Origin: JAVBLW01 sp031553215
GTDB lineage: Bacteria; Bacillota_I; Bacilli_A; Acholeplasmatales; Anaeroplasmataceae
Length of the DNA stretch: 64,000 nucleotides
NCBI GenBank assembly: GCA_031553215.1
Contig: JAVBLW010000001.1
Coordinates: forward strand, 146,779-210,778
Direction: 5' to 3'
In this document: positions 1 through 6,631 of the stretch, piece after piece
Layout of the letters: each line of letters starts with the position of its first letter
Numbering within the stretch: the first letter of the stretch is position 1
Position numbers and translations under genes: made by a program
Notes under the pieces: generated by a model
The model's database searches: none
Told to the model about the DNA's origin: nothing
What the model saw: the letters and a program-made list of their open reading frames with translations, nothing else

Positions 1-560
1 GGCTTTATCTTTAAAAATTCGCCTAAAATCATTGCTGTCTTAGATAGTCTTCCACCCTTGCATAAATATTCTAATGTATCTACAACAGCCAATAATCTTA
101 TTCTTCTAGATATATTATTAATATGATCCACAATTTCCTTAGCCGACTTACCATCGTCTCGCAAACGACAAGCTTCCATTACCAATATTCTTAAACTAAC
201 AACTGTATTTAAAGTATCTACAGTATAAATTTTATCATATTCTAATTGATTTGCTAAGACACATGCTGTATTATGTGTACCACTAAGTTTAGATGATATT
301 AATAATGTTATTATTTCATCACCATTATCTTTTGCCTTTTCAAAAATATCTAACATCTTTGAAGGTGATACTTGCGTTGTTTTCGGAAAGCTTTTTGAAG
401 ATACTAACTTTTTATAAAAATCATCCATAGATAACTCATAAATATCATCATAACTTTCATCACCAAAATTAATTCCAATTGGTAACATTTCTATATTTAG
501 TTTAATAGCTTCTTCTATGCTAATATTGGAACTTGTATCAGTTACTATTTTAATCGCCAT
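1..560 (-). CDS. DegV family fatty-acid-binding protein (FakB-type), 3' end cut by window edge
   Basis: Members of this family (FakB) hold a fatty acid while the kinase FakA phosphorylates its carboxylate; the acyl-phosphate then goes to PlsX. I translated 186 codons from the ATG; the C-terminal part lies outside the window. Visible DegV motifs are IVTDTSSNIS near the N terminus, TTQVSPSKM, SSKLSGTHNTA (lipid-carboxylate loop), VDTLNTVVS and DTLEYLCKGGRLS. The start is preceded by TAGGAAG and by a strong promoter. Its likely partners fakA and plsX are in this same window but 48-52 kb away. The gene is transcribed away from gapA. Family assignment is firm; the bound lipid cannot be told from sequence. 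Confidence 0.9.
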   Translation of the reverse strand, partial: MAIKIVTDTSSNISIEEAIKLNIEMLPIGINFGDESYDDIYELSMDDFYKKLVSSKSFPKTTQVSPSKMLDIFEKAKDNGDEIITLLISSKLSGTHNTACVLANQLEYDKIYTVDTLNTVVSLRILVMEACRLRDDGKSAKEIVDHINNISRRIRLLAVVDTLEYLCKGGRLSKTAMILGEFLKIK

Positions 561-585
561 ATTTATAACTTCCTAATCTATAGAT

Positions 586-614
586 AGTATATTAGCAATT
601 AAATAAAATGTCAA
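586..614 (-). promoter_or_regulatory. Sigma-A promoter of the DegV/FakB gene
   Basis: On the minus strand TTGACA is followed after 17 bases by TATACT, about 26 bases upstream of the ATG. This is one of the best sigma-A matches in the window. Confidence 0.75.
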
Positions 615-616
615 GG

Positions 617-629
617 TTTGAATATCAAA
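617..629. promoter_or_regulatory. FabT-like operator upstream of the DegV/FakB gene
   Basis: TTTGAATATCAAA is a perfect 5-bp-arm inverted repeat and differs at one central base from the FabT (MarR family) core TTTGATTATCAAA as I remember it from streptococci. It lies 2 bp upstream of the -35 box. It overlaps a longer inverted repeat (TTGAATAT-caaa-ATATTCAA, 618-637), so it could instead be a hairpin. No fabT gene is in the window. Confidence 0.4.
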
Positions 630-660
630 ATATTCAACATTAGAAACATTTTTATATCAA

Positions 661-690
661 AATAAAATCTGTCGTATAAAACGACAGATT
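661..690 (-). terminator. Terminator of gapA
   Basis: A 9-bp perfect stem (AATCTGTCG/CGACAGATT) with a 7-base loop is followed on the minus strand by TTATTTTG, 10 bases after the gapA stop. Confidence 0.75.
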
Positions 691-699
691 ATTTATTAA

Positions 700-1707
700 T
701 TATTTTAATTCAGCGAAATATTTTATAGTTCTAACCATTTGGCTAGTATATGAATTTTCATTATCATACCAAGCAGTAACTTGAACTTGAGTCATACCAT
801 TATCTAAAGGTAAAACCATAGTTTGTGTTGCATCAAATAATGAACCATATGTAATTCCAACAACGTCTGAAGAAACTATTTCTTCATTTGTATATCCGAA
901 TGATGCAGAAGATGCCTTCTTCATTGCTGCGTTGATTTCATCTACAGTTACTTTTCCTTCAACGTTTGCAATTAGGATAGTTGTAGATCCTGTAGGTACT
1001 GGTACACGTTGTGCTGCCCCAATTAATTTTCCATTTAATTCAGGAATAACTAAACCGATAGCTTTTGCTGCTCCAGTAGAATTTGGAACGATATTAACAG
1101 CTGCTGCACGAGCACGTCTGAAATCTCCTTTTCTATGTGGACCATCAAGAACCATTTGATCTCCTGTATAAGCATGAATAGTTGTCATGATTCCGCTCTT
1201 AATTGTTGCTAAATCATTTAAAGCTTTCGCCATAGGTGCTAAGCAGTTAGTTGTACAAGAAGCTGCAGAAATAATTGTATCTTCTTTTGTTAATACATTT
1301 TCATTTACTCCGAATACTACTGTTGGTAAATCATTACCAGCTGGTGCAGAAATAACAACTTTCTTTGCTCCTGCATCGATATGAGCTTGAGATTTTGCTT
1401 TAGATACATAGAATCCTGTACATTCAAGAACTACGTCTACTCCAATTTCTCCCCAAGGTAATTCAGCAGCATTTGCCTTCGCATAAATTTTAATTTTTTT
1501 TCCATTTACAATGATTGAATCTTCAGTAGCTTCAACTGTACCGTTGTATCTTCCTTGAGATGAATCATATTTTAATAAGTGTGCAAGCATATCAGGGCTA
1601 GTTAAATCGTTGATTGCAACTACATCATACCCTTCTGCTCCAAACATTTGTCTAAATGCAAGACGTCCTATACGTCCAAAACCATTAATGGCTACTTTTA
1701 CTGACAT
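700..1707 (-). CDS. gapA: Glyceraldehyde-3-phosphate dehydrogenase, type I
   Basis: Oxidises and phosphorylates glyceraldehyde-3-phosphate to 1,3-bisphosphoglycerate with NAD+ in cytoplasmic glycolysis. The 335-residue length is standard. The Rossmann motif GFGRIGR is at residues 9-15, Asp34 sits at the adenosine-ribose position and favours NAD over NADP, the catalytic Cys151 is in SAASCTTNCLAP, and His178 in TTIHAYT completes the pair. The arginine-rich stretch RRARAAAVNIVPNSTGAAKAI binds phosphate. A perfect AGGAGG precedes the ATG at normal spacing. It stands alone, with its own promoter and terminator, rather than in a gapA-pgk-tpi-pgm operon. The NAD-linked glycolytic role is clear. Confidence 0.97.
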   Translation of the reverse strand: MSVKVAINGFGRIGRLAFRQMFGAEGYDVVAINDLTSPDMLAHLLKYDSSQGRYNGTVEATEDSIIVNGKKIKIYAKANAAELPWGEIGVDVVLECTGFYVSKAKSQAHIDAGAKKVVISAPAGNDLPTVVFGVNENVLTKEDTIISAASCTTNCLAPMAKALNDLATIKSGIMTTIHAYTGDQMVLDGPHRKGDFRRARAAAVNIVPNSTGAAKAIGLVIPELNGKLIGAAQRVPVPTGSTTILIANVEGKVTVDEINAAMKKASSASFGYTNEEIVSSDVVGITYGSLFDATQTMVLPLDNGMTQVQVTAWYDNENSYTSQMVRTIKYFAELK

Positions 1708-1744
1708 TTTAATTCCTCCTATTAAGTCTTAATATCTACTATAT

Positions 1745-1773
1745 ATTCTATCACTTTCTAAAATAAAATACAA
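1745..1773 (-). promoter_or_regulatory. gapA promoter
   Basis: Minus-strand TTGTAT, 17-base spacer, TAGAAT, with a TG one base before the -10 (extended -10). Confidence 0.6.
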
Positions 1774-1807
1774 CTTTTTTGTAGTATGACAAGATATTAC
1801 AATATTA

Positions 1808-1821
1808 TGTAAACGTTTTTA
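1808..1821. promoter_or_regulatory. cre-like box between gapA and clpP
   Basis: TGTAAACGTTTTTA resembles the CcpA catabolite-response element (TGWAARCGYTWWCW), failing near its right end. It lies between the divergent gapA and clpP genes, just downstream of a weak clpP -10 candidate (TATTAT, 1803-1808). No ccpA is in the window. Confidence 0.35.
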
Positions 1822-1853
1822 GTATTATATTGTTTGTGTCAAGGAGGGAATTT

Positions 1854-2447
1854 ATGAATTACATTCCAATTGTATTAGAACAAACGAAGTCTGGAGAAAG
1901 AAGTTACGACATATTTTCTAGACTATTAAATGACAGGATTATTATGCTAACTGGAGAAATAAATGATCAAATGGCCAGCGTAATTGTTAGTGAATTACTA
2001 TACTTAGATAGTAAGTCTAGAACCGATGACATTTATTTGTACATCAATTCTCCTGGAGGAAGTATCAATGCCGGAATGGCTATCTATGATACTATGAATT
2101 ATATCAGTGCACCTGTTTCTACTATTTGCATAGGAAGTGCAATGAGCATGGGAGCTTTCCTTTTAGCTAGTGGAGCAAAAGGAAAAAGATTTTCTTTAGA
2201 GAATGCTGAAATAATGATCCACCAGCCTTATGGTGGAATGCAAGGAGTTGTTAGTGACATTGATATTCACGCAAAAAGACTACTTAAAACCAAAGATCAT
2301 ATTAGCAAACTACTTTCTGATATGACAGGTCAATCATTAGAAAAAGTTACTCTTGATTGTGAAAGAGACAATTTTATGTCTGCTAAAGAAGCATTAGAAT
2401 ATGGTTTAATAGATGATGTTTTAAAACAAAGAAAAAGGACAGATTAA
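1854..2447 (+). CDS. clpP: ATP-dependent Clp protease proteolytic subunit
   Basis: Forms the tetradecameric serine-protease chamber that degrades substrates fed by ClpX or ClpC. The 197-residue protein carries the full catalytic triad at the canonical spacing: Ser98 in GSAMSMGAF, His123 in MIHQP and Asp172 in DCERDNFMSA. The oxyanion/strand motif NSPGGSINAG is present. An in-frame TTG 24 bases upstream would put the AAGGAGGG Shine-Dalgarno inside the coding region, so the ATG is the start. No CtsR repeat (GGTCAAA direct repeat) is visible in the promoter region. It is monocistronic, closed by a terminator overlapping its last codons. Confidence 0.97.
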   Translation: MNYIPIVLEQTKSGERSYDIFSRLLNDRIIMLTGEINDQMASVIVSELLYLDSKSRTDDIYLYINSPGGSINAGMAIYDTMNYISAPVSTICIGSAMSMGAFLLASGAKGKRFSLENAEIMIHQPYGGMQGVVSDIDIHAKRLLKTKDHISKLLSDMTGQSLEKVTLDCERDNFMSAKEALEYGLIDDVLKQRKRTD

Positions 2448-2461
2448 TTTGTCCTTTTTTT
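2434..2461 (+). terminator. clpP terminator
   Basis: AAAGGACA/TGTCCTTT stem with an 8-base loop, then a T tract. The 5' arm is inside the clpP coding end. Confidence 0.8.
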
Positions 2462-2462
2462 G

Positions 2463-2471
2463 TGCTATAAT
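2463..2471 (+). promoter_or_regulatory. Extended -10 promoter of the GNAT gene
   Basis: TGcTATAAT lies directly after the clpP terminator T tract and 20 bases before the next ATG. A -35 box would have to lie inside the terminator and only weak candidates are seen. Confidence 0.5.
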
Positions 2472-2490
2472 TGATTTAAGAGGTGTTATT

Positions 2491-3297
2491 ATGAATTTTA
2501 TTCAAGCAAATTTAAAACATTTAGATGAGGTCGCTGAATTAGTACGTATAACAATCAAAGAAACATACCCCAAATATTACAATGTTGGTATAGTCAATTT
2601 CTTTTTAAATCATCATTCTAAAGAAAACATAGACAACGATATTAAAGGTGGCAAAGTTTGGCTATTATACATTGACAATACTTTAATTGGAACCGGAAGT
2701 TATGAACAAAATCATATTACTAGAGTTTATATTTTACCAAAATACCAAAATAAAGGTTTTGGAAGTTTTGTCATAGCACAATTAGAAAACAAAATATCTA
2801 AGAATTTTAAAAATATACTTTTGGATTCTTCTCTTCCTGCTGGTAGACTTTATGAAAAATTAGGTTATAAAACAATTAAACACTGCGTTTTGCAATTAAA
2901 TAATAATTGTATTTTAGCTTATGAAATAATGAATAAAGATATCCATTTTACTAACTCCATAATCAATTATAATAATAAAATATTCACTTCTATCTCAAAC
3001 ACTAAAAACGGTGAAGTAAATGCTGAAACGACATTTTACTATTATCAAGATAATAATGTTATTTGGGCAAATTATTTTGGTGGAAATATTATTAAAGGCT
3101 ATCTTATAGGAGTTTCCTCATCAAACGGCGAGTTAGATTTCCATTATCAGCATATCAACAATCTATATGAAATTAAAATTGGAAAATGTCATAGTACTCC
3201 AAAAATACTACTAGATGGAAAAATAGAATTACATGAAAACTGGAAATGGTTAAATGGTGACCTATCAGAAGGTACTTCTATCATAATTGAAAAATAA
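2491..3297 (+). CDS. GNAT acetyltransferase fused to a small beta-barrel-like domain
   Basis: The 268-residue protein has two parts. Residues 1-148 look like a GNAT N-acetyltransferase: the acetyl-CoA segment is VYILPKYQNKGFGSFVIAQLE, with the Q/RxxGxG/A loop as QNKGFG, and AGRLYEKLGYK is the usual C-terminal strand. Residues 150-268 match a short family often annotated as N-acetylglutamate synthase-like, with SNTKNGEVNAETTFYYY, IWANYFGGNIIKG, DFHYQHIN and a tryptophan-rich ending. The acetyl acceptor is unknown. The start is set by AAGAGGTG seven bases before the ATG; the frame is open further upstream only through the clpP terminator. The C-terminal label is from memory of similar small proteins. 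Confidence 0.75.
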   Translation: MNFIQANLKHLDEVAELVRITIKETYPKYYNVGIVNFFLNHHSKENIDNDIKGGKVWLLYIDNTLIGTGSYEQNHITRVYILPKYQNKGFGSFVIAQLENKISKNFKNILLDSSLPAGRLYEKLGYKTIKHCVLQLNNNCILAYEIMNKDIHFTNSIINYNNKIFTSISNTKNGEVNAETTFYYYQDNNVIWANYFGGNIIKGYLIGVSSSNGELDFHYQHINNLYEIKIGKCHSTPKILLDGKIELHENWKWLNGDLSEGTSIIIEK

Positions 3298-3317
3298 AAG
3301 ACCTGTTGGTCTTTTTT
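3296..3317. terminator. Bidirectional terminator between the GNAT gene and nadK
   Basis: AAAAGACC/GGTCTTTT stem with a TGTT loop and T-rich tails on both strands. The convergent stop codons flank it. Confidence 0.75.
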
Positions 3318-4101
3318 AATTATTATTAATAAATGCTTTCTTTAGTCTATCCATAAATCCAATATTATTATGTGCAAATTTAACATATTTTTCATCATAA
3401 GAGCATTTCAGTTCAACAAAATCACTTAGCTTATAGCTCAATTGATCCACTGTGAAATACACTTCAATAGGTTGATGAGATTGTATTTTAACTATCTTAT
3501 CATTAGCTAATAATATAGGAGAACCTAATGTTCTATATGCATTAGAATTGATACTCGCAATTTCAGTAAGTTGAAATGCACTAAGGCTAGGATCAACGAC
3601 AGAGCCATGTAGAGACTTATTATATGCAGTTGACCCAAAAGGAGTACTTATACATAAACCAGTGCCTCTAAAATGTTCTAATAACGTTTCATTTATAGAA
3701 ACGTCAACAATTAGAGTTCTAGGTGGGTTTATTAACGTAACTTCATTTAAAGCTAATCCCTCTATTTTTTCACCATTCTTCATAGTGATGGTATAACTTA
3801 ATAATCCAACATTTTCAACTGCAAACATTGATTCATTAATCATTGTAATAACCTTATCTATTTCATCAGGCCTAAAATTAGTAAGAAAGCCTAAATGACC
3901 AGTGTTTATCCCAAAAAAAAGAATTCTTTCAATCATATTTTCATAACGATGTAATGCCTTCAAAGTAGTCCCATCCCCACCAATAGTAATAACGATATTA
4001 GGATTTTCCTCTGAATATTCTAATTTTATCTCTTTAATAATCTTATTTTTAAGGTTTATACTTACTTCATCGCTTTTTGACACAACACAATACTTAAGCA
4101 T
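3316..4101 (-). CDS. nadK: NAD kinase
   Basis: Phosphorylates NAD+ to NADP+, the only route to NADP in most bacteria. The 261-residue length fits the short Gram-positive NadK/PpnK. ITIGGDGTTLKAL (residues 39-50) is the diphosphate/metal motif, GINTGHLGFLTNF follows as in the family, and the NAD-binding segment TPFGSTAYNKSLHGSVVDP is intact. GAGGTGG precedes the ATG. It faces the GNAT gene and is divergent from the CYTH gene. Confidence 0.93.
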   Translation of the reverse strand: MLKYCVVSKSDEVSINLKNKIIKEIKLEYSEENPNIVITIGGDGTTLKALHRYENMIERILFFGINTGHLGFLTNFRPDEIDKVITMINESMFAVENVGLLSYTITMKNGEKIEGLALNEVTLINPPRTLIVDVSINETLLEHFRGTGLCISTPFGSTAYNKSLHGSVVDPSLSAFQLTEIASINSNAYRTLGSPILLANDKIVKIQSHQPIEVYFTVDQLSYKLSDFVELKCSYDEKYVKFAHNNIGFMDRLKKAFINNN

Positions 4102-4137
4102 ATTACCACCTCTTCTTTTTTTATTTTATCATAATAC

Positions 4138-4167
4138 TTGATTTTTTACTACAAATATTAGTATAAT
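4138..4167 (+). promoter_or_regulatory. Promoter of the CYTH gene
   Basis: TTGATT, 18-base spacer, TATAAT, about 30 bases before the start. Confidence 0.65.
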
Positions 4168-4199
4168 ATAAATACTATAAAATTATCGAGGTGGTTTTT

Positions 4200-4766
4200 G
4201 TGAAAAATAATTTTGAAATTGAATTCAAAACTCTCATTACTAAAGACAAATATGATGACTTACTTGGTATGTTAAATTTAGAAAATAATATTTTTCCACA
4301 AACAAATCACTATTTTGATACAAAAGACCTTGAAATTATCAACAATAAGATGGTTTTAAGAATTCGTCAGAAAAAACATAACTATAAATTAACTTCTAAA
4401 GGTCATCTTGATCCTGGTGCTTTTGAAACTCATATTTTCCTAGATGAAGATCAGGCTCTTGATATGCTAAAAAATGGATTTGATGCAAATATCATTGGAA
4501 TTGATAAACAAGTACAAAAGGTTTGTGAACTTACTACTTTCCGTGCAAGTACACCATATAAAAATGGAACATTATTTCTAGATATGAGTGTATACTATGG
4601 TCATGTTGATTATGAAATAGAATTCGAAGTAGATTCATTTGAACAAGGAAAAATTGAATTTGAACAAATGTTAAAGGAATTTGATATTCCATTTGTAGAA
4701 TCTATAAGTAAAAGTAAACGTGCTTATCAAGGATATAAAGAAGTAAAAAATCAAACTACAAAATAA
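4200..4766 (+). CDS. CYTH domain protein (YjbK-like inorganic triphosphatase family)
   Basis: CYTH proteins hydrolyse triphosphates (PPPi, ThTP) or, rarely, act as adenylate cyclases, in a metal-lined tunnel. The 188-residue protein has the defining ExExK motif at its N terminus (Glu6, Glu8, Lys10), then HYFDTKD, the basic LRIRQKKHNYKLTSKG strand and EIEFEVDS near the end. A GTG nine bases upstream lies inside the GAGGTGG Shine-Dalgarno, so the in-frame GTG at 4200 is chosen. In B. subtilis yjbK is near relA/ppnK-type genes, and here nadK is adjacent and divergent. The exact substrate is not inferable. Confidence 0.85.
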   Translation: MKNNFEIEFKTLITKDKYDDLLGMLNLENNIFPQTNHYFDTKDLEIINNKMVLRIRQKKHNYKLTSKGHLDPGAFETHIFLDEDQALDMLKNGFDANIIGIDKQVQKVCELTTFRASTPYKNGTLFLDMSVYYGHVDYEIEFEVDSFEQGKIEFEQMLKEFDIPFVESISKSKRAYQGYKEVKNQTTK

Positions 4767-4770
4767 TCTT

Positions 4771-4795
4771 AAAGGACTATATGGTCCTTTTTCTT
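4771..4795 (+). terminator. Terminator of the CYTH gene
   Basis: AAAGGAC/GTCCTTT stem, 6-base loop, followed by TTCTTTTT. Confidence 0.75.
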
Positions 4796-5075
4796 TTTCA
4801 AAAATATTTTTTCATATCTTCTTATTCATTTATTATATTTCATATTTATAAAAGAAATGTCGAAAACTATAATTTGACATTCTTTTATCTCAATAATATA
4901 ATCAAATTAGGTACCAAAAAGCTGGTTATTAACGATTACTAAAATTAAAGGAAGTACAAATTACTACGATAGGGGGGGGGAGGAATTAGATCACTAATTA
5001 ATAAACTATAGATGCTTCAAAAAGTATTAGTTAAAACTAGTTTATATTTCAAATTAGAAGGGGGATATATATTTT
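4796..5075. other. Intergenic region with G9 tract before a secreted-protein gene
   Basis: About 280 bases without a gene. It holds an imperfect inverted repeat (AAAGAAATGTC...TGACATTCTTT, about 4852-4887), a run of nine G residues followed by AGG, and a weak -10-like TATAGA at 5007-5012. No confident -35/-10 pair was found. Confidence 0.5.
4972..4980 (+). repeat. Homopolymeric G9 tract
   Basis: Nine consecutive G residues, flanked as A-G9-AGG, are striking in DNA of about 30% G+C. The tract ends 95 bases upstream of the start of a signal-peptide protein. Such tracts can slip during replication and switch expression of surface genes; that role here is inference. Confidence 0.8.
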
Positions 5076-5738
5076 ATGAAGAAAAAAATTTTTATTATTG
5101 CTTTAACTATAATGGCTTCGATATTACTACTAAGGCCTACAAAAGTAAATGCAGCACCAAATGTATTATCTTATGAATATGCAAACCATAGTTTTAAACT
5201 CTCAAGTTCAAATGTTGATTGGAGTAATGGTGCAAGTGCAAATGGTCTTACTCCATTGATAGGTGATTTTACAGATAAATTCACCCTTAATGTTATAAGT
5301 GCAACTGAAATTGATATTATTTATAATACACCAAGAAAGATTTATTACAATTCTCAATTTTATTATGGTGATTATATGTATAATAGTATTAGTATTTGTC
5401 CACGAGGAGATTTTACTTCGGGAAATGATTACTTTAGTTATTATGGATACTCAGATTTCGGAGATGCTAATCACCGCAATGGAACAAATGTAAAACCATT
5501 TTTCTTAACTATAAACGGAATAGGAACACCAATAGCACCAAGTTCTATAACTTATGATAATGGAACAAATGTTGCAAAATTCTACCTTACTGTTCCAACT
5601 AATACAGAGTTTAGAGCATATGTATATTTTTGCACAGTTTTTGAAGAATACAAAGATCAATCAGGTTATGATTTTTACTATTATAGAATAGGAAATAATG
5701 GTGGTTCAGCATCAACATATCTATATTTAAATGCTTAA
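5076..5738 (+). CDS. Secreted protein of unknown function, tyrosine/asparagine-rich
   Basis: I do not recognise a family. The 220-residue product begins with a clear Sec signal peptide: KKK, a hydrophobic core, and an AxA-like cleavage site in VNAAP near residue 26. There is no lipobox, no sortase motif and no later membrane segment, so the mature protein should be released. The mature part is predicted beta-rich and unusually full of Tyr and Asn (for example YYNSQFYYGDYMYNS). It is alone in its transcription unit, behind the G9 tract. The Shine-Dalgarno GAAGGGGG is strong but sits about 11 bases from the ATG. Confidence 0.7.
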   Translation: MKKKIFIIALTIMASILLLRPTKVNAAPNVLSYEYANHSFKLSSSNVDWSNGASANGLTPLIGDFTDKFTLNVISATEIDIIYNTPRKIYYNSQFYYGDYMYNSISICPRGDFTSGNDYFSYYGYSDFGDANHRNGTNVKPFFLTINGIGTPIAPSSITYDNGTNVAKFYLTVPTNTEFRAYVYFCTVFEEYKDQSGYDFYYYRIGNNGGSASTYLYLNA

Positions 5739-5899
5739 TTTATGCTAAATAGGGCTCACTGGATTGTGGTACCTTAAGAGTGGGCAACTTAATAAAAAGA
5801 CGCTGTAAAAGAATAAATTTCTAGTTAAGAAATATAGGATTTTATGGCCTCTTTTCTTTATCTTACTTATTATAATTAATATTTTCATACTTAAATTAT

Positions 5900-5945
5900 A
5901 AAAAGATAGCGTGTTAAACCAGATGGCTTAGCACTCTATCTTTTT
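5900..5945. terminator. Long bidirectional hairpin between convergent genes
   Basis: AAAAAGATAG pairs with CTATCTTTTT, and inside it GTGTTAAACC pairs almost completely with GGCTTAGCAC around an AGAT loop. It serves the secreted-protein gene on one side and spx on the other. Confidence 0.65.
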
Positions 5946-5981
5946 ACTCGAATTACTTCTTTCTTCACAAAATCTTTTTTA

Positions 5982-6434
5982 TTAAAATTTTTTCTTTAAT
6001 ACTAATGATTCTTTTAATATTTCTGTATATTCACAGTTTTCATCATCTTTACCACAATTATCACAATTAATAATCTTTCTTAATTCTCTTGGTTTAAAAG
6101 CCGTAATCTCATCATCGTCATATCCAGCCTGAAAATTTCTATCATCAACAATAATTGGTCTTTTTAAAACACTTGGATTGCTTATAATAAAGTTTTCTAA
6201 TTCACTAAACCTCATAGATTCAACATCTATTTTATTTTCCATTATTATCTTACTTCTTGTAGATATTATATCCTCAAATCCATTTTCAGTATTCTCAAGC
6301 ATTTTCTTAATATCTTTTGAAGTAATTGGAGTTGTAAACATATTTTTTTCAATAAATTCTATATTATGTTCTTTAAACCAATTAACCGCTTTTTTACATG
6401 AAGAACAGCTATTTGTTGTATAAATTGTTACCAT
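5982..6434 (-). CDS. spx: Spx/ArsC-like transcriptional regulator with C-terminal cysteines
   Basis: Spx proteins bind the RNA polymerase alpha C-terminal domain and redirect transcription under disulfide stress; ClpXP degrades them. The 150-residue product has the redox switch C10-S-S-C13 exactly as in Spx, plus EIISTRSKII, LKRPIIVDDRN and GYDDDEI, all close to B. subtilis Spx. Unusually, the tail contains Cys124, Cys127 and Cys134 (CDNCGKDDENC), which could bind metal. A GTG nine bases upstream is within the AGGTGA Shine-Dalgarno, so the ATG is taken as start. The clpP gene is nearby but not linked. Confidence 0.85.
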   Translation of the reverse strand: MVTIYTTNSCSSCKKAVNWFKEHNIEFIEKNMFTTPITSKDIKKMLENTENGFEDIISTRSKIIMENKIDVESMRFSELENFIISNPSVLKRPIIVDDRNFQAGYDDDEITAFKPRELRKIINCDNCGKDDENCEYTEILKESLVLKKKF

Positions 6435-6451
6435 ATATATCACCTGTTTTT

Positions 6452-6460
6452 ATTATAACA
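6452..6460 (-). promoter_or_regulatory. Extended -10 element of spx
   Basis: Minus-strand TGtTATAAT about 18 bases before the ATG; no clear -35 box is visible. Confidence 0.5.
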
Positions 6461-6513
6461 CATCTTTTTATTCTTTTTCATTATATTTTATATTTCATAC
6501 AAATTCAGTAATC

Positions 6514-6542
6514 TTGACTTTTAATATTTATCACTGTATAAT
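6514..6542 (+). promoter_or_regulatory. trpS-cysE promoter
   Basis: TTGACT, 17-base spacer, TATAAT. Transcription would start near 6549, leaving a leader of about 80 bases. Confidence 0.75.
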
Positions 6543-6563
6543 ATTTGAATATAAATTACAATT

Positions 6564-6599
6564 ATGTGGTTACAAAAAATGATTATCCTTATATATTAA
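6564..6599 (+). promoter_or_regulatory. Possible leader peptide ORF with a Trp codon upstream of trpS
   Basis: An 11-codon ORF (MWLQKMIILIY) begins 15 bases after the predicted transcription start; its second codon is TGG and its stop lies in the loop of the following terminator-like hairpin. No Shine-Dalgarno is seen, so translation is doubtful. Confidence 0.25.
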
Positions 6600-6614
6600 T
6601 ATAAGGGGTTTTTT
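6587..6614 (+). terminator. Terminator-like hairpin in the trpS leader (possible attenuator)
   Basis: CCTTATAT/ATATAAGG stem, ATTA loop, then GG and six T residues, located after the trpS promoter and 18 bases before the trpS start. Confidence 0.55.
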
Positions 6615-6631
6615 ATAGAGAGGACATTACT

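Noticed and set aside
1830..1853. Upstream TTG as clpP start
   Set aside because: It would place the AAGGAGGG Shine-Dalgarno inside the coding sequence and add eight residues not found in ClpP.
5765..5775. GTGGTACC downstream of the secreted-protein gene, resembling the T-box consensus
   Set aside because: Only the palindromic core fits; no specifier, stem I or terminator/antiterminator arrangement, and no synthetase or amino-acid gene follows on that strand.
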